Assembly (NCBI GenBank): GCA_039105265.1
Contig: JAPFFF010000023.1
Span: forward strand, 1,426,001 to 1,490,000
Direction of reading: 5' to 3'
DNA: 64,000 bases
From: Tritrichomonas musculus
Lineage: Eukaryota; Parabasalia; Tritrichomonadida; Tritrichomonadidae
Shown here one piece after another: positions 56,179 to 64,000 of this stretch. The notes under the pieces are model-generated. The model searched no databases. It was not told the DNA's origin and saw only the letters and a program-made list of their open reading frames with translations. Both the position numbers and the translations under genes were made by a program. Positions within the stretch are counted from its first letter, which is position 1. The number at the start of each line of letters is the position of its first letter.

Positions 56179-58896
56179 ATGAGGCGGAATTCTGAAATGA
56201 ATGGGAGTTTGAGTTCAAACCATTCTATATTATTTTCGGGAGATGACGACTCATTAGCAAGTTATTTTGAAGATGGACCATTTTTAAGTGCTTTTTACGA
56301 ATTTTCACAAGGATCTGGACCAGTCCAAATTTGGGATTATGGAGAAATTAGTCAAAATTTCATGAGATTTATTGTAAACACTCCTCCACCAGATATAGAT
56401 AGTTTTTCTTCGAATAATTATGGTGAAAAAGTTTCAACAGTTGTTTCTAAGTTTGAAGACTTATATTATATCGCATTATACTCGCAAGTACTAGATTGTC
56501 AAGCTCGTGGATTTATTCGTTCAGTTGTTTTTGTTGTTGCAAATCAAAACAATGAAATAATCAAATATGTTCATGAAGCATACATCAACGAATTAATCAA
56601 AATTGTTGACAAAATTTATCAAAATTCATATAAATTATTTACTGAAGAAATTCAAGGCTATTCGCTTTCTCTTTTGAAAACTGCAAATGCTACAAAATCA
56701 CTGCAATTGAACTCAAAACTAACAGAATTGAAATCATATCTTACATTATTTGGAATTGATATAGATAATATTATACAAACAGAAGAAGAATATCAAAATA
56801 ATCTAAAACAAGATGAACACTTTTCAACTCATGAAAAGCAATCAGACGATGAAAATACTGAGAAGTTAAATCTTTCCCAGAAATTTAATCAATTAAATAA
56901 TCCCCATGGAGAAATCAAAGATGAGTCATTTTTCACCAGAATTGATAATAATTTAAGACCAATAGGCACCTTAACGGATTTTTATAATTCTATCGTCTAT
57001 GATATTCAATATCTTATTGATAATTTACCAAAAACAGAAAGTAGTGCTGCAATTGCAGCCCAAATTGATATTGAATCTTTTAGGGGCATTACGTCTCTTT
57101 ATCCAATGAAAGCTCTCAAACTTCCATCCTATATTAATTCTTCTAGTGAAGAAGAGCTAAAATTCACCAACACGAGTAGTAGCTTATTTAATTTCGATAA
57201 AGGTAGCTCTGAAAGCATCTACGACGACAAACAAAATAAAAACATCATATTAAACGATCATCCCATCAAATCTACAAGCACAAATAAAACCGAAACCAAG
57301 CAAAACTCTGAAAAAAGCATGAAACCAAAAAAGCACAGAAAAAATACAAATAAACGATCAAAATCAATTCAAAATCTAAAACAAAAAACACGCCTTTACG
57401 GCATAGATTACAAGTATGATTTCAACTTTGGCGGTTTTAAAGGCCGTTATTCTCAACTTGTAACCAACATTCTCAACACAAATTACGACGATTCCGTTTT
57501 CACTCTCCAGTGGCTGCTCAAGTTCAAAGTCTTCCATTACTGCGCCTTCACAATTTTGTCGGGCGGCACATTGGTCATTGTCACAGAGAAGCATGACATG
57601 TTACATGGAAAATCGCTTGCAGACCGTTTTTCTCTGCTGGCGCCGTTTTCGCTCATCAGGGACAACATAAGAAAAATTGAGAGGGACGATAGAAAAAGTG
57701 ACACAAGTGAACTGAACATAAAACATTTAGAATGTGATTCTGGTGCTGAATCGAATGAGTACTCGGAGTCGCAAGTGATTCTTGTGAAAGAAACGGTTGA
57801 ACCACGCGAGTGCTTCAAGTATTCAATTGTTGTGACAAGTGAAATCAAACAGAGTTCTCTCAAATCCGAGGAAAGCCTTGAAAAGAAGATAGACAATCTG
57901 AATTCAAAAAGTCACTCCAAGTTTCCAACCGTCATGACCTATTCAAATAGAAACGATAGAGACGACGAACTTTTCAGCATCCTCGATCTCACAACGAACG
58001 TTTATAGAGGCGACGGTTGCCCCGACTCGTCGTTTGTAATGAGCGAGCTTGGCAGCGAATCATTGTTCAGGCTCGGCACTACGCAGAACGAGCAGCGGGA
58101 TAAAGATTGCAGCCCCAGGAAGAATCTTATCGCAATGTCTTCTTCATCGAACTCTTTTCCGCAAGTTTTGAATTCAAAGAAAAAAGTGAGGTCATCATCG
58201 ATACGAAAAACTGCCAACTCACCTCACTCACCAAAGAGCCAGCACCAGACAATTCAATGTAACCGTCAACCGTCAACCACCGACCAAATAAAAAACGGTT
58301 ATTTGAATAGAAATTTGAATGACTTTGACGAAGTCGAAGTCGATAACGGCTCTGGCTCTGGTTCTGCCAGCGGTTATAGCGGTTATGACGATGAAACTCT
58401 ATCGTTCAACCAGAATTCAATGCTTGTCAGCGAAATTGAGAACGAGCTCGAAGTCAGCATCTCCGAAACAGACGCAGACTTCGGTTACTACTCCAGCTTG
58501 AGAAGGGGAATCGACGGCATCTGCACCTACAGCGGATCGAGGCACGGAAAAAGGAGCTTCCGGGGATCATTCATTAGCGAGTCAAGCAACATAAGCAGCA
58601 GCCCAAGCAGCGCTTGCACAGACAGCTCCGAATCTGAAAATTTGTTTGTATTGAATATGTACGCAAGGATAAACTTGGCTGCAGCAAGGTTCGTCCAGAA
58701 ACTGGCAGAAATGGCGTCTAGAAAGAAGAGGCCCGATTCACGTGACGAACTTTTGAAGGCAATCGGATTTTCACCGGAGGACGAGCCAATCCTCAGGTAC
58801 TGGATGCACTGCTTCTTCAACAAGCAGAAGTGCAGGCCTGTTCTCTTTAATAACAGGTCAAATGAAGGCATGATAGTAATAACCATGTATAAATAA
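56179..58896 (+). CDS. SMCR8/folliculin-like DENN protein
   Basis: 905 residues from ATG 56179. Residues about 33-200 look like the longin (uDENN) part of the SMCR8/FLCN group: FLSAFYEFSQGSGPVQIW, then YIALYSQVLDCQARGFIRSV, where LxDxxARGF(V/I)R is the key SMCR8/folliculin block. A second conserved piece near 410-500 (YSQLVTNILNT ... HYCAFTILSGGTLVIV) corresponds to the start of the cDENN domain, where a nucleolar-type LLSGRxLVV is usual. Between and after are long Ser/Asp/Asn-rich inserts. The last 90 residues (RINLAAARFVQKLAEMASRK, LKAIGFSPEDEPILRYWMHC) are compact again. In animals SMCR8 works with C9orf72 as a small-GTPase regulator on lysosomes and autophagosomes. The role here is inferred. 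Confidence 0.65.
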   Translation: MRRNSEMNGSLSSNHSILFSGDDDSLASYFEDGPFLSAFYEFSQGSGPVQIWDYGEISQNFMRFIVNTPPPDIDSFSSNNYGEKVSTVVSKFEDLYYIALYSQVLDCQARGFIRSVVFVVANQNNEIIKYVHEAYINELIKIVDKIYQNSYKLFTEEIQGYSLSLLKTANATKSLQLNSKLTELKSYLTLFGIDIDNIIQTEEEYQNNLKQDEHFSTHEKQSDDENTEKLNLSQKFNQLNNPHGEIKDESFFTRIDNNLRPIGTLTDFYNSIVYDIQYLIDNLPKTESSAAIAAQIDIESFRGITSLYPMKALKLPSYINSSSEEELKFTNTSSSLFNFDKGSSESIYDDKQNKNIILNDHPIKSTSTNKTETKQNSEKSMKPKKHRKNTNKRSKSIQNLKQKTRLYGIDYKYDFNFGGFKGRYSQLVTNILNTNYDDSVFTLQWLLKFKVFHYCAFTILSGGTLVIVTEKHDMLHGKSLADRFSLLAPFSLIRDNIRKIERDDRKSDTSELNIKHLECDSGAESNEYSESQVILVKETVEPRECFKYSIVVTSEIKQSSLKSEESLEKKIDNLNSKSHSKFPTVMTYSNRNDRDDELFSILDLTTNVYRGDGCPDSSFVMSELGSESLFRLGTTQNEQRDKDCSPRKNLIAMSSSSNSFPQVLNSKKKVRSSSIRKTANSPHSPKSQHQTIQCNRQPSTTDQIKNGYLNRNLNDFDEVEVDNGSGSGSASGYSGYDDETLSFNQNSMLVSEIENELEVSISETDADFGYYSSLRRGIDGICTYSGSRHGKRSFRGSFISESSNISSSPSSACTDSSESENLFVLNMYARINLAAARFVQKLAEMASRKKRPDSRDELLKAIGFSPEDEPILRYWMHCFFNKQKCRPVLFNNRSNEGMIVITMYK

Positions 58897-59333
58897 ATAA
58901 ATATAAAACGGTTCTATTCAAAAAATCATTTTTTTTTATTTTTAAGTTTGTCCAACAAGTGATATGAAATATTTTTATTTCTCCAAATGATAGATTAATT
59001 ATAAAAAATGTGACAGACAAAAAATTCAACAATGTTCGTAATCAATTCAGTATTTGAAATAAGATTCGAAAAAGCTGGTGTCAAATTCCATTCATTTCAC
59101 TTCACTTTCAAATTGATGGACGAACTTTATTATATTCAAAACTTTTAAATAATATATTGAAAAGAAAATTGTTTTATCAAATCTTATTTCTTTTGATTGT
59201 TCTTTATACATTACATGTACTTTTTCTTATGAACACAAGTAAATCAAAAACATATAATAAAAACACAAATGGAATTCAAATATATTTGAAAAGCATAAAT
59301 CATTTTGTTTATTTATTTATAATATTTATTTAT
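58897..59333. other. Convergent AT-rich spacer
   Basis: About 440 bases between two 3' ends; a 67-codon plus frame here is AT-driven and not supported. Confidence 0.6.
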
Positions 59334-62042
59334 TTAAAGGTTTATATATTTAATCCATAGATTTAAGACATAATCTTCTGTTATTTTATCATCAGAATCT
59401 GCATATTTTGCTCTAGCAAGAATCAACAAGCTTGAATTAATATTAATTCTAATTAAATGATTCTTTTTTCTAGGAACATAAGACATTGCAGCATCCAACA
59501 ATTTCAAGAAAGCTTTCAAAGTTTTGTCATAAATTTGATTCAATTTAATGAAGTATCTAGCAGGCACGAATAATTCTTTAACATTTTGAAGCAGGAAAGA
59601 TCTATCCTCTTCAAATTGAGAGAATTGAATGATACCAGAATAACCAAGGCAAACACATTCCAGCACCGAATTTGCGAAATCGACATCATTAAGGAAATCG
59701 ACAGGCAAAGAAGAATTACCGGAATACATTCTTCTATAAATTTCGAAGAATTTATCACGAAGAGTCACGTCAAAGAATTGATTTTTGGTTATTTTAATTA
59801 TAACGAAATACAAATTTTTACCGACTTCGGGATAAAATTCGGGATTAAACAACTTGTTCTCGAGACTATTTAAAACGAAACCAATTACACCAGGCAATTT
59901 ATCAAGTATTAAATTAATATCCAGCAATGAATCAAATAAAGCAGCAATAACAATGATTGAGTTTTTGATAATACTTGGCGAACCTGATTGTAAAGAGAAA
60001 TCGATATAATTAATGATAAATTGAACAAAATCATTCACATATTCACCAAGAGACGAAATGATTTTAGTTAATGTAAGAAGAACATCATCAGTTACTTCTC
60101 TTTTCATCTTTCTAAGTAACGGATCTTCAGGATTAAACAAAAGTTTCAATAACTCACCAGCATCATTAATTAACTCATCTGAAAAATGCTCAAAAATGAC
60201 ACGAATCGTTTGAAAGAGACATTGTTGCATCATATAAACACTCTGTGGCTCAATCATCAAAGTTGTAGATTTAAGAAGATTAACAATAATAAATTTATTC
60301 AAAAAGTGCTCAACATTTTCGGCAGAATGCTTAGAAGCACATTGAATCACTTTTTGAAAGCTCTCAAAAATTTTGTAAAACAAATCATTGGTCAAATAAT
60401 CAGGATGATTAAGAGCTACAGAAATGATTCTAATTAGATCACCGAATATCTCATCAACATATTCTTGATCCATTTTATTTACAAGATGCTGCAGCAATTC
60501 AAGAGAACGAACTGCAATGAGATAATTGCTGTTAGTCAAGTATTTTTCAATACCAGTCAAAAAAGTAGGAAGAATCTGTTTAGTTGAATAAATAGAATAA
60601 TTCTTTGAAATCGTGCACAACGTAGAAATGGCGGTTTCTACCAATCTATCGTTTTCAGATATTGTGCAACTTAAAATAAAATTGCTCGACTTTTCATAGA
60701 TCTTTTGAACTATCAAACTTGTGTCACGATCAGTCGGTCTCGGACTCATACACATCAACGCGTTAAGGAAAGCATGATGAATTGTCCAACTTTGTGAGTT
60801 CACACTAATATCGAATAACTCATCAACTTTAGCAATAACAATGTGTGGATCTATATTAAAAATCTTCTTAATTAGACTAAAAGCAAAATAATGTGGTCTA
60901 TTTAATGTCAAGTCTTCAACATTCGTGTCATTTGAATCAATCTTTGTCAACACCAAAAAAACGTCAGAAATCGCACGTTTTGCAAACATGATTGTATAGT
61001 TTTTAAGTGTCTTATGAGTTCTCACAATTTCAGGTATATATTTGGCTGTCGGTAATACTGTAGCAGCCTTTATTTCAGACTGGCACTTTTCATATAATAT
61101 GTTGTTGTTGATGATGCGAATCTCATTATCAGCAACATCTTTCCAGAACTGATTCGAATAGCAAACAAAGCTCGCATCATTTGAATTGATTCCATTCAAA
61201 GTGATAGAAATGATCCTCTCAATATCCAAACTTTCACTTAAATAATAAATTTCAACCAGTTTAAAGATGAGGTGAGTTATTTCACTGAATAAGTCTGAAT
61301 CAATTACATGTGGCAACAATGACTCAAAAAGTGACAAAATTTGACCTTGTTCTTGGCGGTTATCAAAATGGACAGAACAGCTTTGAATGAAGGACGTTAA
61401 TGTCTTCACTAGCAAGGTGATAAAAGTGGTGGGATAATTGAATGCCTCTCTCAAAAAGTTGTAATAATAATTTTTTTGTAGAATCAAAAATTGGTCAAAA
61501 TTTTTGCATTTTTTAAAGAGATCTTGAACATGATTGGAGGAATAGATTTCATTAAAGGAGATAATTGAGGCATAATGAGCTGTCTCTGAATATTTGCCAC
61601 TTATTAGTAAATCTTGAAGTGCGTTTAATATCTCTACAGTTGTCTGCGGTTCTTCAATAACTACAATTAACGATACAAGAAAGGCTGCTTGCTGATAAAT
61701 GTCCTGTTGTGGAAATAATAAACCTCTGAAAAATGCTGAATTAAGTTTTTGTCGTTGAAGATTAGAAAGTGACATGTATCGTTCTATAATTATATTGATC
61801 GGCTGCTCATTTGTTGGCTGGAAAATTTTACATAAAATTACAAATGATAATCGTTGTGATCTTAAGGATATATCATCTTGCATAATAATCGACGTACATA
61901 TATCAATCATAAATGGTGGATTAGTTTGTAACATTCCTAGAATTTGATCTGATGCTGCTTTTCTTGTGGATTCATCATTATCTAATAAATTATCAAAAAA
62001 TTGAGCAAATTTATTAATATCATCTGCATTTTGTGCTTCCAT
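59334..62042 (-). CDS. Importin-beta family nuclear transport receptor
   Basis: 902 residues from ATG 62042 (MEAQNADDINK); ten codons further up there is only a TTG. HEAT repeats run throughout. The N-terminal STRKAASDQILGMLQTNPPF is the usual first importin-beta helix pair, in which the Ran-binding N-terminus begins. NQFWKDVADNEIRI matches the EFW(S/T)xVCDEE block of importin-beta/Kap95, and the acidic-loop region follows (DSNDTNVEDL). Length (876 in human importin-beta-1) and single-domain architecture agree. It carries cargo through nuclear pores and releases it on binding RanGTP. Kap95 or an importin-5/Kap121 relative cannot be separated by eye. Confidence 0.82.
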   Translation of the reverse strand: MEAQNADDINKFAQFFDNLLDNDESTRKAASDQILGMLQTNPPFMIDICTSIIMQDDISLRSQRLSFVILCKIFQPTNEQPINIIIERYMSLSNLQRQKLNSAFFRGLLFPQQDIYQQAAFLVSLIVVIEEPQTTVEILNALQDLLISGKYSETAHYASIISFNEIYSSNHVQDLFKKCKNFDQFLILQKNYYYNFLREAFNYPTTFITLLVKTLTSFIQSCSVHFDNRQEQGQILSLFESLLPHVIDSDLFSEITHLIFKLVEIYYLSESLDIERIISITLNGINSNDASFVCYSNQFWKDVADNEIRIINNNILYEKCQSEIKAATVLPTAKYIPEIVRTHKTLKNYTIMFAKRAISDVFLVLTKIDSNDTNVEDLTLNRPHYFAFSLIKKIFNIDPHIVIAKVDELFDISVNSQSWTIHHAFLNALMCMSPRPTDRDTSLIVQKIYEKSSNFILSCTISENDRLVETAISTLCTISKNYSIYSTKQILPTFLTGIEKYLTNSNYLIAVRSLELLQHLVNKMDQEYVDEIFGDLIRIISVALNHPDYLTNDLFYKIFESFQKVIQCASKHSAENVEHFLNKFIIVNLLKSTTLMIEPQSVYMMQQCLFQTIRVIFEHFSDELINDAGELLKLLFNPEDPLLRKMKREVTDDVLLTLTKIISSLGEYVNDFVQFIINYIDFSLQSGSPSIIKNSIIVIAALFDSLLDINLILDKLPGVIGFVLNSLENKLFNPEFYPEVGKNLYFVIIKITKNQFFDVTLRDKFFEIYRRMYSGNSSLPVDFLNDVDFANSVLECVCLGYSGIIQFSQFEEDRSFLLQNVKELFVPARYFIKLNQIYDKTLKAFLKLLDAAMSYVPRKKNHLIRININSSLLILARAKYADSDDKITEDYVLNLWIKYINL

Positions 62043-64000
62043 TTGTTCTTTTTTTTTTAAAAATCCTTCCAACTTTTCATTTCACATTTCACAAAATTAT
62101 AACTCTTTTATTTAATTATAATAATGTTTATATTTTATTGTTATAAAAGATAATAGATTATATTAATTTAAATTAATATAATATTTCCCTAATTTTGAAT
62201 AAGATATTTTATTATTTTTTTTTGTATACAATAATTCAATGTAGGGTTTTTAAACTCAGAAAACATAATCTGTAAACTATTCAATATTTTAATCTTTGTT
62301 TTTTATTTATCTCAACATTTAAATCATCTATATGATTTTAATTTAATAATTATAATATTTATCAAAGTTGTGAACTAATTATCAATCATTAATTATGAAT
62401 ATTTTTCAATTATTCCAAATTATTGATTAGTTATCTATATTCAAAAACTTTCAAATCAAATGTTATGTATTATATAAACCATTAGGCATGATAATAAATA
62501 TAATCATGTTTGTATTTTCTATTAGAAAACTATAATTTTCAAATGTCAAAAAATTATTTAAAATTTCAGGTATTAGTGCAAATTTATGTATACTTAAATT
62601 TAGCAAATATCAGGAAGATCTTTTTCTTTTAGTATTTTAATAAACTGGATTATCTGTTAAAAGATATCAAATAAGATAAGTAGAAAACTAAAAAATACAT
62701 GCTAGACACCCAAAAACATTTAAAAATTCGCAATTTCAATATTATTATTATATTTCAAACCAAAAACAAAAGTTTAAATAAATATATTATATGTAAAAAA
62801 AATCTAACTAGTCTTTCTAGGACTCAAAATAAATCAGCAAACTAATCATGTTTAATGATATATAATATAATAGCGCACATCGATTTTATTGATTTTATTT
62901 GTTGATCGTGATCTCGAAAGAATTGAATTTGATTTTCAAGGGAGAATTCAAAATTGAGGATAACCGCAATTTTATAAATGTATTGAAACGTATTTTTAAA
63001 AAATCATCTATTTTTATACAATTATGTTATTTATATGAAAGTTTAATTGTTATTATTTAAAAATAATGTTATTAATGTTATATTTAAGATTAAAACATTC
63101 TTTTACAAAATATTTTGTAAGATAATTGTATTTTTTAAGTGATCGTTATACTCTCAATTTTATTTTCATTAGTCGTCTTCGAAACTTATTTATTTCATGA
63201 TGCTTAAATTTATTCCTAGGAGATAAAACAAATATGTGAAAATCTTGCCAATTGACACATAAGATCTTGGATGATTTATATCTTTGAATTTCATAACTTT
63301 TTGAATGCTTTCATTGAATTATGTCTATTTTTGTGAACATTTTATAATCAAAATTGATTGATAATAAATTAAATAAAACAGTTTTTTATTTATTTTTGTT
63401 TTTTTATTAGTTATTAGTAGAGAAAAATGTAGATAATGTAAAAAAATTCAATGTTTTGCAATTATCTTTGAAATGTATGCCAAAAATTTAAAATTTATTA
63501 CTGTATTATTTTTAACATATGATGTATATTAACATATATAACACATTAACATTTTTGAAGAAAATAGTTTCGTTTTATCATGTTTAATTTTATGTAAAAC
63601 GGATTTCTCTCAATTTAAAAAGGCAATATTTCACTAATCTAATATTTTTCTCTCTCCGATATTAATAAGGTATACTATATATTTCATGAATATATCATAT
63701 ATTTACTTGAATTGAAAATTATCATTATTCACATTCATGCGAATTGATGATATTTTGAATGGAAAATTGGCTGATGATATTGATGACATTTTCTGATCAT
63801 CTTTTTCTCCGCATTTTAATAAAAAATATATATGAATTTTGTCTGATATTGATAGCGCAATTTTTTAATAAATTGAATTAAAGTTTTTACTTTTTCAATG
63901 CAAACATACATATTATTTTTTTGAAATTGAAAATTCTAATTTTTAAAGGTCTAAATAAAAAATCGGTTCTTATACGATTCTTACATATTTTTCTATTTAT
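62043..64000. other. 2-kb AT-rich spacer
   Basis: From the importin gene's 5' side to the window edge. No frame above 60 codons, no tRNA-like cloverleaf and no long repeat seen. Confidence 0.65.

Noticed and set aside
59157-59360. 67-codon hydrophobic plus-strand frame
   Set aside because: No ATG at its start, AT-driven composition, and it lies between two 3' ends overlapping the importin stop region.
62043-64000. tRNA or rRNA genes in the terminal spacer
   Set aside because: No GGTTCGA-type B box with a matching acceptor stem and no conserved rRNA segment was found.

Overview
The window is nuclear DNA of a trichomonad (Parabasalia), most like Tritrichomonas. I see: very AT-rich spacers; nearly all genes without introns; one spliced gene whose intron starts GTATGT and ends in a 12-base branch-point/3' site block of the trichomonad kind; and the usual trichomonad families (TKL-like kinases, Sel1 repeats, BspA-type leucine-rich repeats, DUF3447/ankyrin proteins, F5/8C-like domains, Myb factors). 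Several metabolic genes look bacterial. The species assignment is inference, since no rRNA or other species marker is present.

Layout. 1-1.1 kb: 3' part of a beta-amylase gene. 1.4-8.5 kb: a graveyard of broken genes (F5/8C-like domain, EF1A/eRF3-like GTPase with two in-frame UAA codons and a 15-unit coiled-coil minisatellite, TKL kinase, Sel1 protein, histidine phosphatase). 8.5-13 kb: an intron-containing pseudokinase, a ubiquitin-like/KPVIYLYP fusion protein and a bacterial-type GH3 glucosaminidase. 13.4-24.2 kb: a broken Sel1 gene, a 921-residue Asn-rich protein, a lipid-anchored small protein, a PPP phosphatase, a PQ-loop membrane protein, a kinase relic and a Q/N-rich protein. 24.6-31 kb: a C2HC zinc-finger protein, a 3.7-kb gene desert with a possible TIR-bounded element and a degenerate coding relic, and a TOG/CLASP-like protein. 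31.9-33.6 kb: a WH1/poly-proline actin regulator and a Rab GTPase. 36-45 kb: L-rhamnose isomerase, an AGC kinase, an RCC1-pseudokinase fusion and a tandem-CH coiled-coil protein. 45.4-46.1 kb: a DUF5906-like mobile-element relic broken by an internal inversion. 47-52.3 kb: an R2R3 Myb factor and a dismembered DUF3447-ankyrin-BspA locus. 52.7-62 kb: an MFS sugar transporter, an ARM-like protein, an SMCR8/folliculin-like DENN protein and an importin-beta.

There are no operons; neighbours are transcribed independently in mixed orientation. Carbohydrate use recurs (beta-amylase, GH3 glucosaminidase, rhamnose isomerase, MFS transporter), as do signalling and cytoskeleton (kinases, phosphatase, WH1, CH, TOG, Rab, DENN). 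The most notable items are a 76-residue ubiquitin-like domain ending in GlyGly joined directly to a bacterial-looking domain, the GTPase frame interrupted only by UAA codons, the rhamnose isomerase as a probable bacterial acquisition, the inverted DUF5906-like relic, and the RCC1-pseudokinase fusion.
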